Assembly: GCA_013396915.1 (NCBI GenBank)
Contig: VWZL01000463.1
Coordinates: forward strand, 159,913 to 223,912
DNA: 64,000 nucleotides
Source: Stercorarius parasiticus
Lineage: Eukaryota > Chordata > Aves > Charadriiformes > Stercorariidae
Reading direction: 5' to 3'
The notes beneath the pieces were generated by a model. The model saw nothing but the letters and a program-made list of their open reading frames with translations, was not told where the DNA came from and searched no databases. Shown here piece after piece: positions 36,789-49,900 of this stretch. How positions within the stretch are numbered: position 1 is the stretch's first letter; every line of letters starts with the position of its first letter. Made by a program: the position numbers and the translations under genes.

Positions 36789-38714
36789 TAAACACCTGAC
36801 CTTTACCAACTGGATAAGTATGTCATTGTCCTAGGAATTTTTTAGACACATGAGAAAGCACTGTTCTCTGAAAGACTTCCTAAATCTCTGTGCCTTGTTT
36901 GTGTAGTTAATAGTATCCTTTGTATGTCTTGGCTATTTAAGGTGCTGTTTTTTTTCTGGCCCATCTCTGCTACAGATGAAATCAATTTGCCCTGGCCGCA
37001 CACTGGGTTAATGGTAGAGCCGGCAAATGACTCCCTGATCTTGTGAGTGTCTGTTAAGAGCTTTTGGAAAAACCCATTTCTTTCAGAAATCTTTGGGAAC
37101 AGGCATTTTTCCCTCTCCTTAAACTCACTCTTCCCTACACTTGCCTTCAGTTCAGGATCGCTGGACGTCAAGGTAACTGAAAATACTATTTATGTATTAA
37201 TCTTTTCCTCTTCAGTAAGTAACAAAGTTCTCTAATGGATTATAAATTTCTGCCTCATTTTACTAGTACCTCAAGTGTATAAGCCCCTGATGTCAAAGCG
37301 AAACTATGATGTTCAGGCTGAAATTTTACAACCCACCTGAATTTTGACATAAACATGATCTACCAGGAGTGAGAAATCGATACAATTGTTTATTTTATAA
37401 CTTCCTGCATGGTCATGTTCACCTTAAGCGAGATAACTGAATGGAGCTTAAGTGCATTGAAAGATAAGCTGTTTCACACCAGCTATGAGATATGGGTTTA
37501 CGCGTCCAGCATTGCGAAGGGTCTCCTGATAAGTATGAATTTGTTGTGGTAACACAGTGGTCTGTGAAAGTCTTTCCATTTTCTAATTTTGAGCTCTTGA
37601 AAGTTGTTCTTAACCCTGTTGTTCCCTTGCCAGTGGTTTGTATTGCTACAGGGGTGTGGGATGCTAGCAAAAAATTCAAAGGACAAAAATTTAATTCTTC
37701 ATGACTTTTGTGCCATTTGCTTAAACTATGGCTATTCTGGAAGCTGTGTTAGAGATACTTCATTGCAGTGTGAGGATATGGACCTTTTATCTTTGATTCT
37801 GGATGCAATACAGTTGTACTTTTAGCTGGGTTGCCCGATGGACCCCCCTGAGTCTGCGTAGTCTGTTTGCTCCAGCGAAGTGTCATGGTAATGTGAACAT
37901 TCAACACCTGGTGCTTGAACAACATCAATTATGTCTGTGTGGCACTGTGACATACCTGAAATCAGTGGTGAGACTTGGGTAGAAGAAATATTATCCTTTT
38001 TCACCATTGTGACTCAGAATCCTCTTCATGTTAAGTAATAGATGGCACCGTAAAATATTGAATCTGCTCATCTTTTTTGACCTTGGCAATAATAAAAGAT
38101 CTCCTCTGCATAATGTTAGAATGTTGAAATATACATTCCGTATATCTCATAAATTAGTTCGTGGATTTTTGCGGGTATTGAATTTCACTTTGAAAAAATA
38201 GAAGAAAAAATGAATTGGTAAAATTTGATGGTCCACGTAAATGTTAAATCCATGTATGCATATGTAACTTGGATCAATAATTTAGGTAGTCCATTTCTAA
38301 TATCAAAATGACATAGCCAGCATTTTTAAGCAATAGAGTGCTATTGATTTACGCAGTAAGTACAATTAAAAAAACCCAACAAATAATTCAAATTTTGTTA
38401 GGGTCTATTTGAGCTGTTTTGAATGTGCATCCTCTTGGGTTACAAGGAATGAAAGTATAACTGATTATTGATGTGATAGTTCGTGTATTTATGTGCGCTG
38501 CTAAAAATCAACTAAAACTTTTTGCTTTGAAAAGAAATTGTTCTAAATGATAAAATGGTTTTGAGAGTTGCAGTACACTCCATCAGGGATGGAGTAGTGA
38601 AACAAATTATTAATTGCATTTAGAGATGGACAGAAGCTTAGCATGCTTTATGTTGAATATTGGTAGTGGCCAAGTCTTAAATATGGCCTCATCGGTAGCA
38701 GTGTAAACTGTAGC
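36789..38714. other. gene-free stretch apart from a SINE relic
   Basis: Apart from the MIR-like copy at 36971-37045 and a 22-bp exon-like segment at 37151-37172, I see no supported gene or element. Open frames are short and overlapping. Confidence 0.45.
36971..37045 (-). mobile_element. MIR-like SINE relic
   Basis: The plus strand reads TACAGATGAAATCAATTTGC, then GGCCGCACACTGGGTTAATG, then GTAGAGCCGGCAAATGACTC. These match in order the reversed MIR blocks TACAGATGAGGAAACTG, GGTCACACAGCGGGTTAGTGG and CAGAGCCGGGAATAGAACTC. It is one of the clearest MIR-like copies in the window. Confidence 0.65.
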
Positions 38715-38795
38715 CTAAGGTTGGATTTGATTTCCAGCTCTTCCACGGAACTGCTGGGTGACCTAAGGGAAGCCATTCCCAAAATCTGTCCAAAA
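38715..38795 (+). mobile_element. MIR-like SINE relic
   Basis: The plus strand carries TTTCCAGCTCTTCCACGG, CTGCTGGGTGACCTAAGG and GAAGCCATTCCC, in the order of the MIR blocks for TTCCCGGCTCTGCCAC, GCTGTGTGACCTTGGG and CAAGTCACTTCCC. It lacks the far 5' tRNA-like part and the 3' tail. Confidence 0.6.
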
Positions 38796-41700
38796 AGGAA
38801 TTAAATGTTTCATAACTGTTGCAATGACTCTGAGCTTGAGCTAAGGAAGAAATTAACCTGTTCAGTGAAATCTTTAAGATCTTTCCAGAGTCGGTCCCAA
38901 AGAGGGCTGAAATTTGTCACTGCTTCAGTAAAACTTTGAAGCCACGCAGTCTTCCCACACAGGTATTTCTTAAATTATAGCCATATTCTTTCATTGCAAG
39001 AGGAGTTCTCATGGGAGAATTTCATCTGAGATTAGAATTGACCAACAGAGAGCTCCTTATTCGATCTAAATGTAAAACTTACCTTGAGATAAAACTAGAG
39101 AGGTAAATTGCTCTTCCTAAATATTAAGAGCAATGTAATGACTTGAAATAGCATGATGATGCGACTTTTTCTTTAATAATAAAGTAGACATGTTTTCATT
39201 AACTGTAGGCGCAGAAACAAAATACTTCAGCTTTTGGCTAATAGGTTGAAATTGTAAAAGGGGCAATTGTGTGTTGCACAGTGCTTTTTATATGGTAAAA
39301 TATGCACTTTTGCAACTACAGATCTGTGACTATAGGGAGAAAAAACAAGGTTTGGAGGGGTTGTCTGTATACTGTTACTATTCTACTAATCCATCCAATT
39401 CCTCGTACCTACCTATCCATTTATCCTACCCTTATCTTGAGGGCACTTAAGCTTTTGTTGTAATCCACATGGATAGCCATAAACTCATAAATTATAATTT
39501 TGCAGTAAGAGAAGTACTAGAAAAATATCCATCAGCCTGCCAGATCCTTAGCTTCAGGTCTGAACCTGGGGTTTATTTTTTCAGTGAAACAGAACTTTAT
39601 TAATAATGTCCTGTTTCTCACTCTGCATGTTAAGGTGCGGAGGGTAAACACAATCATACTTTTAAGTTACAGACACTTAAAAGTCACACAAAATGACAAG
39701 CAGATATTTTGGAAACGGACATCACTGCTTTAATATGAAAAATGTTCGTAGGCTGTAAAGAAAGTAATTCCAGTTCAGATATAATCTGTGAAGGGCCTAT
39801 TAGTTTTTTGATTGCTAGTCTTGTAGTAGGATTACACAGCAAAGCAAAGAGATTGTATTTGTCAAAAATGACAGTTTTTCCAAGAAACCCATGGTGCAGG
39901 AGCTATAGAATCAACCTAGTTTTCCATTATTGGAAAAACAGATTTATTAAGCATTTAGAGAAGTACTTATGTTACAAGATAAGGTTGGGAAGGACAGACC
40001 AATAGGCCAAACTGAAAGGTAGCTGAAAATGCATCTTTCTTTGAAAAGGGTATCAAAGGCCTGCTACGTAAGTATACAAATGCTGTATGAGAGAATATTA
40101 GCACCCTGTGAGGCTAATCTGCAGCATTGATCTAAGATTCAAAGATGTTGAGAAGAAAGTTGCGGCGTTTCCTGGGCTTTGGGTGGAAATGCTGAATTTC
40201 CCAGTTGGATGTTCCCAACATCCTATGGTGCAAACATAAGACCTAGCAGATTATTCTGTAAAGTTGGGGAGAACAAATGACTACCTAGAAGGGTGATGGT
40301 GGGGGTTGGTTTTGGTTTTGTGGTTGTTTATTTTTAAACAGGAGTTTGTCACGTTGGAGGCGGAATTGCATTCCGGAGGGGAGAGCTCAGATCAGAAATG
40401 AAATGCAAAATCTCTCAACTTTGCTCTGTGCATTAGGGACGTGCCTCGGCTGTGAGAATAGGTTCTATGAGAGGTAAAAGATGGAACTCACGGGTAGGGC
40501 ACTGAAATGTTGGTAAAGTCTGGGTTCAGGCGTAGTTTTTTTTTGCTTCTGTCACAGTGACTCCCCATGTTTCTGGTAAACCACTTGGTTCTTATAGGAG
40601 CCCCTGTGGTATGTATTTTTCTGGCCCTTGTCCTGTGTTTTCAGATGATACACTTTCAGAATATTTGCTCAGTATCTTACATGGATAATTCGGTCTCTAG
40701 GGGAGACAGAAATAAAGGAAGTAAACGTGTTGAATGGATGAAGATGGCTTCAAGGATCACAAAGTGGGAATTAATCAAATAAAGATTTCATATAGTGAGT
40801 ATGTACTGTTTAAAGTTGCTGTTTATCTGGATTCCAAATGATGATAATAAATTCCTAGAAAGGGAGAGACAAAATGGAGGAAAGATTGGCTTCTTAGGCA
40901 TAAGAGTAACTCCGGAGGTACTTGAGATTCTGATCCTGAGAGGCACGGAGGATACTCAGCTCTTACAGGCTTTTCATCTCTCTGGAGTTCCTGTAGTAGC
41001 GTTAGAACTCTATGACTATGAGTACAGTGCAGTTGTTCGGGGAAGAAGTGGAAGAGTTTTAACATAGGCAGTTTAAACTGCTGAGGAGATTCTGGATAGG
41101 AGTTGTGCAGCAAGGATAGAAAATGATGAAAACTTCTAACAGATGAGAGCCATCAGAATTTTAAAGTGTTTTCTGTAGGAGATGAGGAATGAAAGGGGAA
41201 TTCTTGGGTAACTCAATGTAGGAATGAACTGGTTTGCGGTTTGACTCATAGTGTAATCACAGCCAAGCCAAGACCAAGATGTTTGTACTGGTCAGCTTCT
41301 GCCTGAATCTTTAGGATGCCCAACCGGTGAATTGACTGTTTTATAACATTATTTTCCCTGAGAAAAATAAAGTTGGGCTGAATTATCTTAATAAGTAAGC
41401 CTTTTCAAAGGGAAAATAAGTGTAAATTCTAACACATGCAGTTTGAGCTCTGTGCGTGTGTTTGCCTAAACCTCACATCATCCTCTTCAGTATCTTCTTA
41501 TCACCAGGATAATAGGGAAGACAATGTATTCTTACAGGAAATCTTGTGTATGTATATGGATTTATTTTTTTTCCTCTCCTGAGAAAAACAGTAATTACGT
41601 GGTGAGGAACACTTGCTGAATGCACGTACCTGTATTACAGATGTCATAAACGACAGTTATGAAGTGAGCATTTGAGATGAGCATTTGACCCATTTTTACG

Positions 41701-43084
41701 AACTTCTGCGTGGAACAGAAAATGTACAGGCAATATTTGGGAACTCAAATAAGATATGTGGAAGAAGGAAACATCGGTCAAAGTGTCCCAAATAGCCTCT
41801 TTGAGCTTAATGGGTGAATACCAACCTGTGTACAGAGCCAGCCGAATGCATCTCATCACTTTATTCAGACTTAAGCTGATGGTATGCGGACCCAAGCCAG
41901 GATAAATTCTGCCCTACAGGGTGACCTTCATATTTTTTCGGTGGATTAAACTGCAGAAAATTGGTTGTTTATTTTGCAGGAAACTAAGTCATCTTACCTT
42001 TTCGGTAAATGAAACAAAATTTAGCATTAATACCTTTGCTAGAAAAGTGAGAATGTAGAAAAGTGTTTAGGTACAGTCTGCATATTGTTTGTCAGTTATG
42101 TCTCTATAGGTGGCAAGGTCATCAGACATGGTCTTTTGGCTGGAGGTAGAGTGGAAGATGCCATGAACTTAAAACACACCCCCACGCTCCCCACAAAAAA
42201 AACCGCAAACCCACACCTGACAAACTACAGAAATCCAACCAGGCTGGCTTATCCCTTTGAGAAAAATGGGTTTATTAAATCATAGATTAAAGATAGGGAA
42301 TTGTTGATTTTATCTGTCTCACAGACAAGATCCAATTTAGCTGATAGAGAGCTGAACCTGAATAGCATTCTGTAAGTTGTTTATTTTTTTCACAGATACG
42401 TAGCTAATATTAAATTTGCAAACCATGTCCTCTGTTATGTTGCTTTTCAAACCTTTTATCTGTGATGAAGATTATGGAAAAATGTTGAGATAACTTGTTG
42501 CATTTCACTGAGCTTCTGGAAGCAACCTAAGCTTTCTGAAGGCCAGCAAACAGCTACAGGTGTCTAATTCCAGAAACTTAAAATAGGTTCTGAATGCTCA
42601 AACCCTCCTGGCTTTGCTGGAGATTCTGCATCGAGTGTATAATTTTCCTGTTTTTTTACAAAAATCTCTTAGTAGCTTGCTTGTTTAACAGAGTTTACAA
42701 AGGACAGTTACAATCTCCAAACTCTTAACAGTTTTCATGGGACTCCCAAAGACACTGCTGTTGCAGCAAAGATGGACAGGAAGAGGAAACCTTGGTGTTG
42801 CTTATAGACGACAAGAGCCTGAGACGAGAAACTTAGTACAAATTATCCAAATAAAAAAATTATTAAAAATTATTCCTTCTATCTCAGCAGTGATAACCCA
42901 AATTTTCCAATGCAATTTTCCTCTTTTATCAAGATGTTGGTAATATTTTACCGTATTTGGTATTCGTTGAATGGTTGAAGACTCACAGAAATAACTCATT
43001 GTATGAGCTCAGAAGACAGTGTAACTATATGAATTCAGCAGACTGATTTATATAAGCATTTCTGTTTCCCTCATCATTGCACTA
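38796..43084. other. gene-free stretch
   Basis: No supported gene. A 74-bp exon-like segment at 38889-38962, a pyrimidine-rich CCAT/CTACC patch near 39380-39430 and a 90-codon open frame at 40795-41067 without recognisable motifs are the only notable points. Confidence 0.45.
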
Positions 43085-43220
43085 GCAAAGTGCATTGCAA
43101 ATGCTGAAGAACCCTATGAGGTAGGAAAATCATTACTTCCACATGATAGATACATAGTGAGATAGGAGGAAATTAGTGGCTTGTTGGAATATAGTAGGTA
43201 ACATCAGGTAATGAACTCAC
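43085..43220 (-). mobile_element. MIR-like SINE relic
   Basis: The plus strand shows GAACCCTATGAGGTAGG, then ATTACTTCCACATGATAGAT, then a region that aligns loosely to AGTGGCTTG...TCAGGTAATGAACTC. This matches the reversed MIR core (ACCCTGTGAGGTAGG, ATTATCCCCATTTTACAGAT) and its tRNA-like end. Diverged but long. Confidence 0.55.
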
Positions 43221-45699
43221 GTTGACATTTCATGGTTAACTCTGGTAACGACCTTTGAATTTCCCTGTCTAAAATGAAGACTCTGGAGTGGAAGCACTCT
43301 CCCTTAGCTCATTAGTGTGAGCAGAGAGTGGGGGTGCGTGTTCTGCTTTAGCATATAGTCTGTGGACTTATATTGTCTCACGCTACTTACAATACTCTGG
43401 TTTCCCTAAAACGATGAATATACTGGAACAGGGAGCAAATTGAAGCATAATGGCATGTCGGTTAGAAATGAAGCAAAGTGAAATTAATTACAAATAGAAA
43501 TACCATTTATTTTAAATAAGAAGTAAAAAGGGCTAACTATCTCCATGAGGACACGTTTGGTAAAATGTTTCAATTTAGCTTGGTGTTTGTCTTGTATAAA
43601 TAATAGCATGTTACTCCCCCCGACCACCCTGTGTTACAGAAAGTGCTGTCAGATACTGCAGTCAGATAAGGATAAAAGAGCTGGTTTTAATTTTCTGTCA
43701 ATTACTCAGTTGACTGAATCTGTTGTTTGTAATTTGATATCTGGATGTCTACAGATCAGCAGTAATGCAGGTTAGATGTTCGCCTGTTCAAATGAGAGTG
43801 CATGCCTTGACATGGGGAAATGGGACATGTGTTGGATGTTGATTGGTGTTTCATGTTTGCCATACTTGTGCTTCTCAAAGCTAATACTGCAATGTAGCAT
43901 AGATTTTGCTATTCTGACAGTGATTTTTTGCTTGTATGCGAAGCAAACCATCTGGGACACTGAACACTTACCCTTTGTTGTATTGTTGTGTAGTTTTGTT
44001 TGGTTTTTTGGGTGTTTTTTTTTTTTTTCCACCTCCTTGGAAAATAGGCCTACATGCTACTGTTTGTTTGGGTTATTGTTTTTATTTGCTGCAGCATCTA
44101 CTTCAAAGAGATAGGAAAACTGATTGCTAATGCAGTGTAAATTTAAAATAGTAAAATAATAGTACTGTGGTGAATAGTTGTGGGTACCGATCCATCTTTC
44201 GCACAATGTTCCTTGCAATACTGGTCCCGTGCATCCCAGAATGTAATTCTACCAGTGTGCTTGGGATAACAAAGTTGTGTGAAAGGCGGATGGTGTGAAT
44301 CAAAGTCTGCATGGTAAATGACATTTTTGGGTCTTTGTGAGATTGAGATCTTGATTTGCGAATCCTTTGCAGCACGGGTGAACTCTACTGATGTGCATAT
44401 ACAAATCTGTATGCAAAGGCAGCCAGATCTCAGCTGGGACTTGTGTGTGCTTCTGGAAATGAATAATCACAACCTTCTAACTATTCTTTTCCTGTGTATG
44501 TTTATGCAGTCCCTCGTGCTGCTGCTTCTTTTGTACAGGCTATTAAAAGAGGAATTTTCAGAGCCTTGAGAATTAAAGCTCCTTACGCTGATGTGATTGA
44601 TGGTCCTTTTATCAAGTGCTGTGCTGGTACTTGTGCATACAACATACAAAGTATCACACGCATTTTCCAATTGAATTACTCTTCTCAGTGAACAAAATCC
44701 ATATTCTCTGCTCTAAACCATGTAGACTAAAAGTCGAATAAACAGTAAAAAACGAATGGAGTAACCAGGGATTAGCAGACAGTGCATTATGTTGATTACC
44801 CACATTGTCTTCACCTTAATAAATTCTATTTTGCTGTAAGTCAGTTCAATTGTGTGTGAAAATAGAGAAGGTGGAAAATGAGACTGAACAAGAGGGTTGA
44901 ATGACAGTGTGCCATTCCAGAAGCAATTAAAAGAAACCACAAAACCAACCCTTGAGGAAAAGAAAAAAAGGAAGTTTTGAAGTGTAAAATATAATACGCA
45001 ATTCTGTTTTAATGTGGGAAGCTAAAATAGTCTGTCCAATCCTCATCATTAAACCCATACCAAAGCAGTTGATGAAGTACTTTTTCATGCATCGTGTGGC
45101 ACTTGCAATACTGCGACATTGACTTGCGCTACTGAGTAATCACTAAAAATGGGCAAACAGGAAGTAGCAATAATTCTAAGTCATAGTTTTGGCATGCCAT
45201 TCACTGCATCCAGATTAAGATCCCCGAGACTTGCTATGATTCAATACATGCTCTGGCAGATCCTGTTGCAGAATAAGGACCTTTAATTTTCTGTCTTAAG
45301 TGAATACCTCCTGAACATGTGTCTTGACTCATAAGAATAACCTTGCATCCAGGAATTTCTAAAGAGCTGTTTGGAAGGCTCAGTTAATATTAGCCCTTAC
45401 TTATTTATCTGCTTTGGTATGTCTTGGTAATTATGGAATTTTCAGTAGAATGCAAGAAAACTGAAAATGCACAAAGCATCTAAATGGAACAGCCTGGTTG
45501 GTCTGGGAAGAGAAGAGTCAAGCACGAAGTAAAGGAAAGCATATGCTGTTTATCTTTTAGTCTGTTAATTATTCTGGTTTTTGTGTTGAAGTTAGGAATT
45601 GATACCCAGAACTCAGGTGCATCCTGAGCTCTAGGGGGCCAAGAAGTGGTGGAAGTGGTAGAAACCTTGGAAAAGTGGGCTGGTATATAAGGAAGTAGT
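43221..45699. other. gene-free stretch
   Basis: Nothing firm. It includes a T run at about 44017-44029 and an isolated exon-like open segment after an acceptor at 44508-44509. No RNA gene or retroelement was recognised. Confidence 0.45.
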
Positions 45700-45815
45700 G
45701 TCATCTAGTGGTTAAAGAAAAAGACCAGGAAATCAGGACTCCTAGGTTATATTTTAAAATTTACTACCTACTTGCTGGTTGATGAATGTATTTGAAAATC
45801 TCAATATCCCATTTC
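45700..45815 (+). mobile_element. MIR-like SINE relic
   Basis: TCTAGTGGTTAAAG at 45704-45717, AGGAAATCAGGACTCCTAGG at about 45727 and CTACTTGC near 45770 follow the amniote MIR order (TAGTGGTTAAAGC, GGGAATCAGGACTCCTGG, CACTTGCTGTG). A CTCAATATCCCATTTCTC block near 45799 matches CTCAGTTTCCCCATCT. The tRNA-derived head is retained, making this the most complete copy here. Confidence 0.72.
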
Positions 45816-46834
45816 TCTGGGGGAAGGGAAGAGGAGGACAGATTAGGCAGCTTTTGGCTGTCTGAAAATCAAAAGACAAAACCTGGAAGACACATGTGCC
45901 ACCATGAGAACTCTTTTGTACAAAGGCAAATTGGAGCAAACTGAGTTCTGTTTCAGGAAATGCAGGGAGGATGCCTCTGGTGCATTTCTATTTAAATGTG
46001 ACCAGAACAGTTTAGAATTTGGCAGTTTTATATCCCATAGAGTGCCAAATCCAGGCACGGGGTAAGGAATGTGCTTGTCAGTCTACTTGTGGATAATGGA
46101 GGAGAGCACAAGCTGTTTAGTGTGTATATGTTCACTAGTAGGCAGCTTAAAAGCAGTTTATGGTGGTTCAGTAGTAGTTTTGCTCATTGCTAATGATCGC
46201 TTCCACTGTCAGCAGTTTATGGAGGACTCCCAGCTGTACCTTTTGTTTCTATCAACTGTAATCAGTATTATCTCCCGCTCGTGTTGGCAGCAGACAGGCT
46301 GGGATGAAGGATACAGTAGTAGAGCTGAATCCCAGAAAGCTTGAACGTGTTGCAGCTGGGGGAAGAGAAATGCTGTCATGGGTTTCTCCTTTCGACAATA
46401 GCCCTTTCTGAGAAGGCTCTCAGCCCCAGCAGGGCAAATGTGCAGCCTTGTAGTCATTGTGGATCCTTATGGCATTTGGGGTACCTGGAGTTGTGCAGAC
46501 TTGCCCAGCTGGGAAGATCCTGTCCTGTAGGCCAGTTGGATGTAGAAAAATGGCAGGACAAGGGTGGAAGACCATTGCGTATAGTTTAGAATTGTTAACT
46601 TGTCTCTCTGAGTTTTGAAGGTTTCCACTGGCCAATTATGGCGTAGCTAAGCCTGCCAGCTGTAAACTGTTGGCACTAAGGAATGAGTTTGCATGAGGTG
46701 CCCTCCAGCTAACAGAGTGCAGCAGCCTTAAAACAAAATGACACAGGGTTATTGCTCCCTGTGTTTTTGCATTCAGGGTTGACTCTCATCGCTACCGTGG
46801 CACTGGAGTGTATCACACTTCTTCATCAGAGATG

Positions 46835-46905
46835 ACACCTGTATGGTTTTAGGAAAGAGTGATTGATTTCCTATCTGTACAGTAGGAATAAGTATAGAGG
46901 GGACT
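46835..46905 (+). mobile_element. MIR-like SINE core fragment
   Basis: TGATTTCCTATCTGTACAG near 46864 followed by TAGGAATAAGTAT resembles the MIR core TCAGTTTCCTCATCTGTAAAATGG...ATAATAAT. Only the central part is recognisable, and the limits are uncertain. Confidence 0.45.
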
Positions 46906-49900
46906 AAGATAGGGATTTTCTGAAGTATTTGCGCATGTAATTCCCATTGAAATCAGTGGAAGTTATGCAACAGTATCTTTGAAAGACGTTTGTTTAAGCT
47001 TCCTGATGGCACAAGAAGCTGAATCCTCATCTTTTGCATTTCATGCTAGTGTGGTTTGCTTCTGTAAATTCACTCAGAGGCCTGTCCTTACACTCAAGTC
47101 TTTTCTGACATTCAGATTTGCTCTAGCTATGGCAGGTACTCTGTCCTCCTTTGGTTTGTTGACTTGCCATGCTAGCAATATTTCATTGGCTCAGCGATCC
47201 CATCAGTAAACAGCCTATGTGATTCCCCACAGAGAGGGACCTGCAAATAAATGAATGAGCTGGGGACATCTTCATATCTAGTCTCCAGGTGCTGCATATG
47301 GGGGTTTTTATGTGGATAGAGTCTCCGCAGCTCTAAATGTGGGACTGCTTCAGTAGTCCTCTCATGCTGGTCAACATGCTTTTACCATGGCCAAGAGCAC
47401 ATGGACATTTTTAGGGGGAAGGCTCTGAGGATTCTAGGATGTGTTCCTATACCTCCTGCTTTGTGGAAGCTTTTCTTTACCTGATATTCTTGTTACAAAA
47501 CAGCATAGACGTTTTCACGTTGGCAATAAGAAAATGCTGTGTTGGCTGACCCCTCTGAGCAAACTTTTCTCACCAAGCTGGCATGGAGAAGCCTTGTCTC
47601 CGTTGCTGAGTGAGCCTGAGGAACACGGCAGCGTCTGGATCTGCAGCCTGGGCACTGCGATTGAACAAGGGGAGCAACATAAAGGGCAGCCGACTGCAAA
47701 GCTGTTAGCATTCTGCACGGCACACAACTTCAGCTCACTGTTAGATCTACTATTATAATTCTCTGTTAATTACATAGTGTTGATTATATAACTACTTAGC
47801 AGTTCCTCCTCTTTTAATGAGCACAGCTGTTTTCTGTCCAGCTTCAACAGGGAAAATTTCCCATCTCTAATTTAAAAGTAATACACTCAAAGAAAACTCC
47901 AGAGGGCTCTTGGGTTCGCGCCGTTTAATGTATTTCAATGCTCAGGATGCCTACAGGCTTCCTTCAGCCTGGAGAGCACTTATGGCCATTCCCCTTACCC
48001 TTTTAAATGAATCTTTATAACTAATGAGCTTTATTAATAGTGTTAAAATACTAACAAAGCCCTCACCTCGTTGTAAAGAAAACAATTTTATTTAGGTGGA
48101 CTGATAGAAGCTGTCACGTAACTATGCTAATTTGGATCCATGCACTGTATTCACTTTTCTGACCAAGCCCTTTCTACAAAGTGGGCCAACGGGCAGTTTT
48201 CTGCCCAAAACTCTCCAAAGAGTGAGTGATACAAACATTATTTGCTTACTCTAAGGTAGCTGTGAGTTACAGCTTTCTAGGAGACTAAGTATTAACATCT
48301 GCTGGAGACCAGAGGGGCTGAAGTGCTGGAGCATTAAAGGAGAGTAACGTGTAGGCAGAGAGCGATATGCTGAACGAAGACCTGCAGGTCATTGCTTGTC
48401 CCCAGGTTCATGCCAGACACGCTGCATCAGTGATAGTAACCTCTTAAAGAGCTTGCTGAGAACTCAGTCCAATTTTATGCGCTGCAGCAGCAGTGCAAAC
48501 ATTTTGGGCATGGACAGTTTTTCTTTGGAAACCATGTTTTTGTCAGAATTGAAACGTTTCCCAGGAAGATGTAGGCTTAGATAAAGTTATAGGTGGAAGA
48601 ATTGTCAAAACAAATCACTTCAACTTTCTAGCTTGGTTTTCACAAAATCAAATTCATTTCACTAAGATTTTTATAACTTTTAATTTTTCAGGTATATGAT
48701 AATATGCTGGCATGTTTTGACACTGTCAGAATACAATCATTGTGGCCTGAACAGAATGTGCAAAAATGCTCAATTTTTTATGTGTGGTTTTGCTTTTTTT
48801 TTAAAACTTTTGGTCTAGAAGCAATTTCGAAGGTGTGGCACAGGAGGAATTGGCTGAAGCAGGTCTGTAGCAGAGGCTGGAAGTCTGCAGCAAGAGTTGA
48901 GCTTTATTTCCTAAGTGGAGGCCCATTATTTCTGCTTCGTGGTTCTCTGTTCTAATCTCTAACAAGGTCTGGGGCTTTCCCAATCTGTTAACTTGACCCT
49001 ACTAACAATATTTTAAAAGTTCAATAACTGATAAATATTTGAGAAAATGACTGAACACACCGTGGAGCTTCAAGTTGATGGTAGCCACCTAAAATAAATT
49101 TTGTTGGTGTGCTTTTAAAGCACTGTTCTCATGCGTAACATCTGTTAATAATTTATTAGTCTGTGTACCCTTTATAGGTGTAACCTTCACATAAATTGAG
49201 ACTGCTTGATCTGTTATTGAGAGCAAAGACCGTATTCATAGAAAGATGGTGATTTATATGGAAGTTGCTCTTCGCCATTTTTAAATACTGCAGAGATAAG
49301 TATGTCTCTTTAGCTAGAGTGTCCTTTTGTTTCCCTGGTATGCTTGATTGTAAACATATATCAAGTTGTTTCCCTCAGGGGGCCCTGTTCAGATGCAGCT
49401 TGAGTTACATTATGGTAATAATGTTCATTCTTTGCATTAATAATTACATTGAATGCCTCCTGTTCACCAAAGTATTGTATTTCTTTGATGTTTTCCTTGC
49501 TATTATGAACTGCGTTGCTGTTACTGTGTATTTTATGCTGACAATTCAGGTCGCCTGTTCTCCCTGTTTTTTCCTTTTCTCCATTACTTGTGGCTCTGTA
49601 CGGTAACATATATTGGGTAAAACAGAGTTGGGGCACCTAATCCACTCAGTTCCTAGATCCGACAGGTAAGGACAAACTGAGCATTGGTATTGACTACCAC
49701 GCTGCTGTAGTGAACTTCTGTAACAAACCCAGGAATTTCCACACTTGGTTGCTTCAGGCAACGAATGGTAAGAGTCTAAGGTGAAGTAGCTAGTGAAAGT
49801 ACAATGTCTTATAGAGTAAAAATAATTTGCATGTATTTAAAAATAAAGAAAAAAGGCAGGTTATTGTAGGAGTTGCATGATGGCAATTTGGTGTTCTGGG

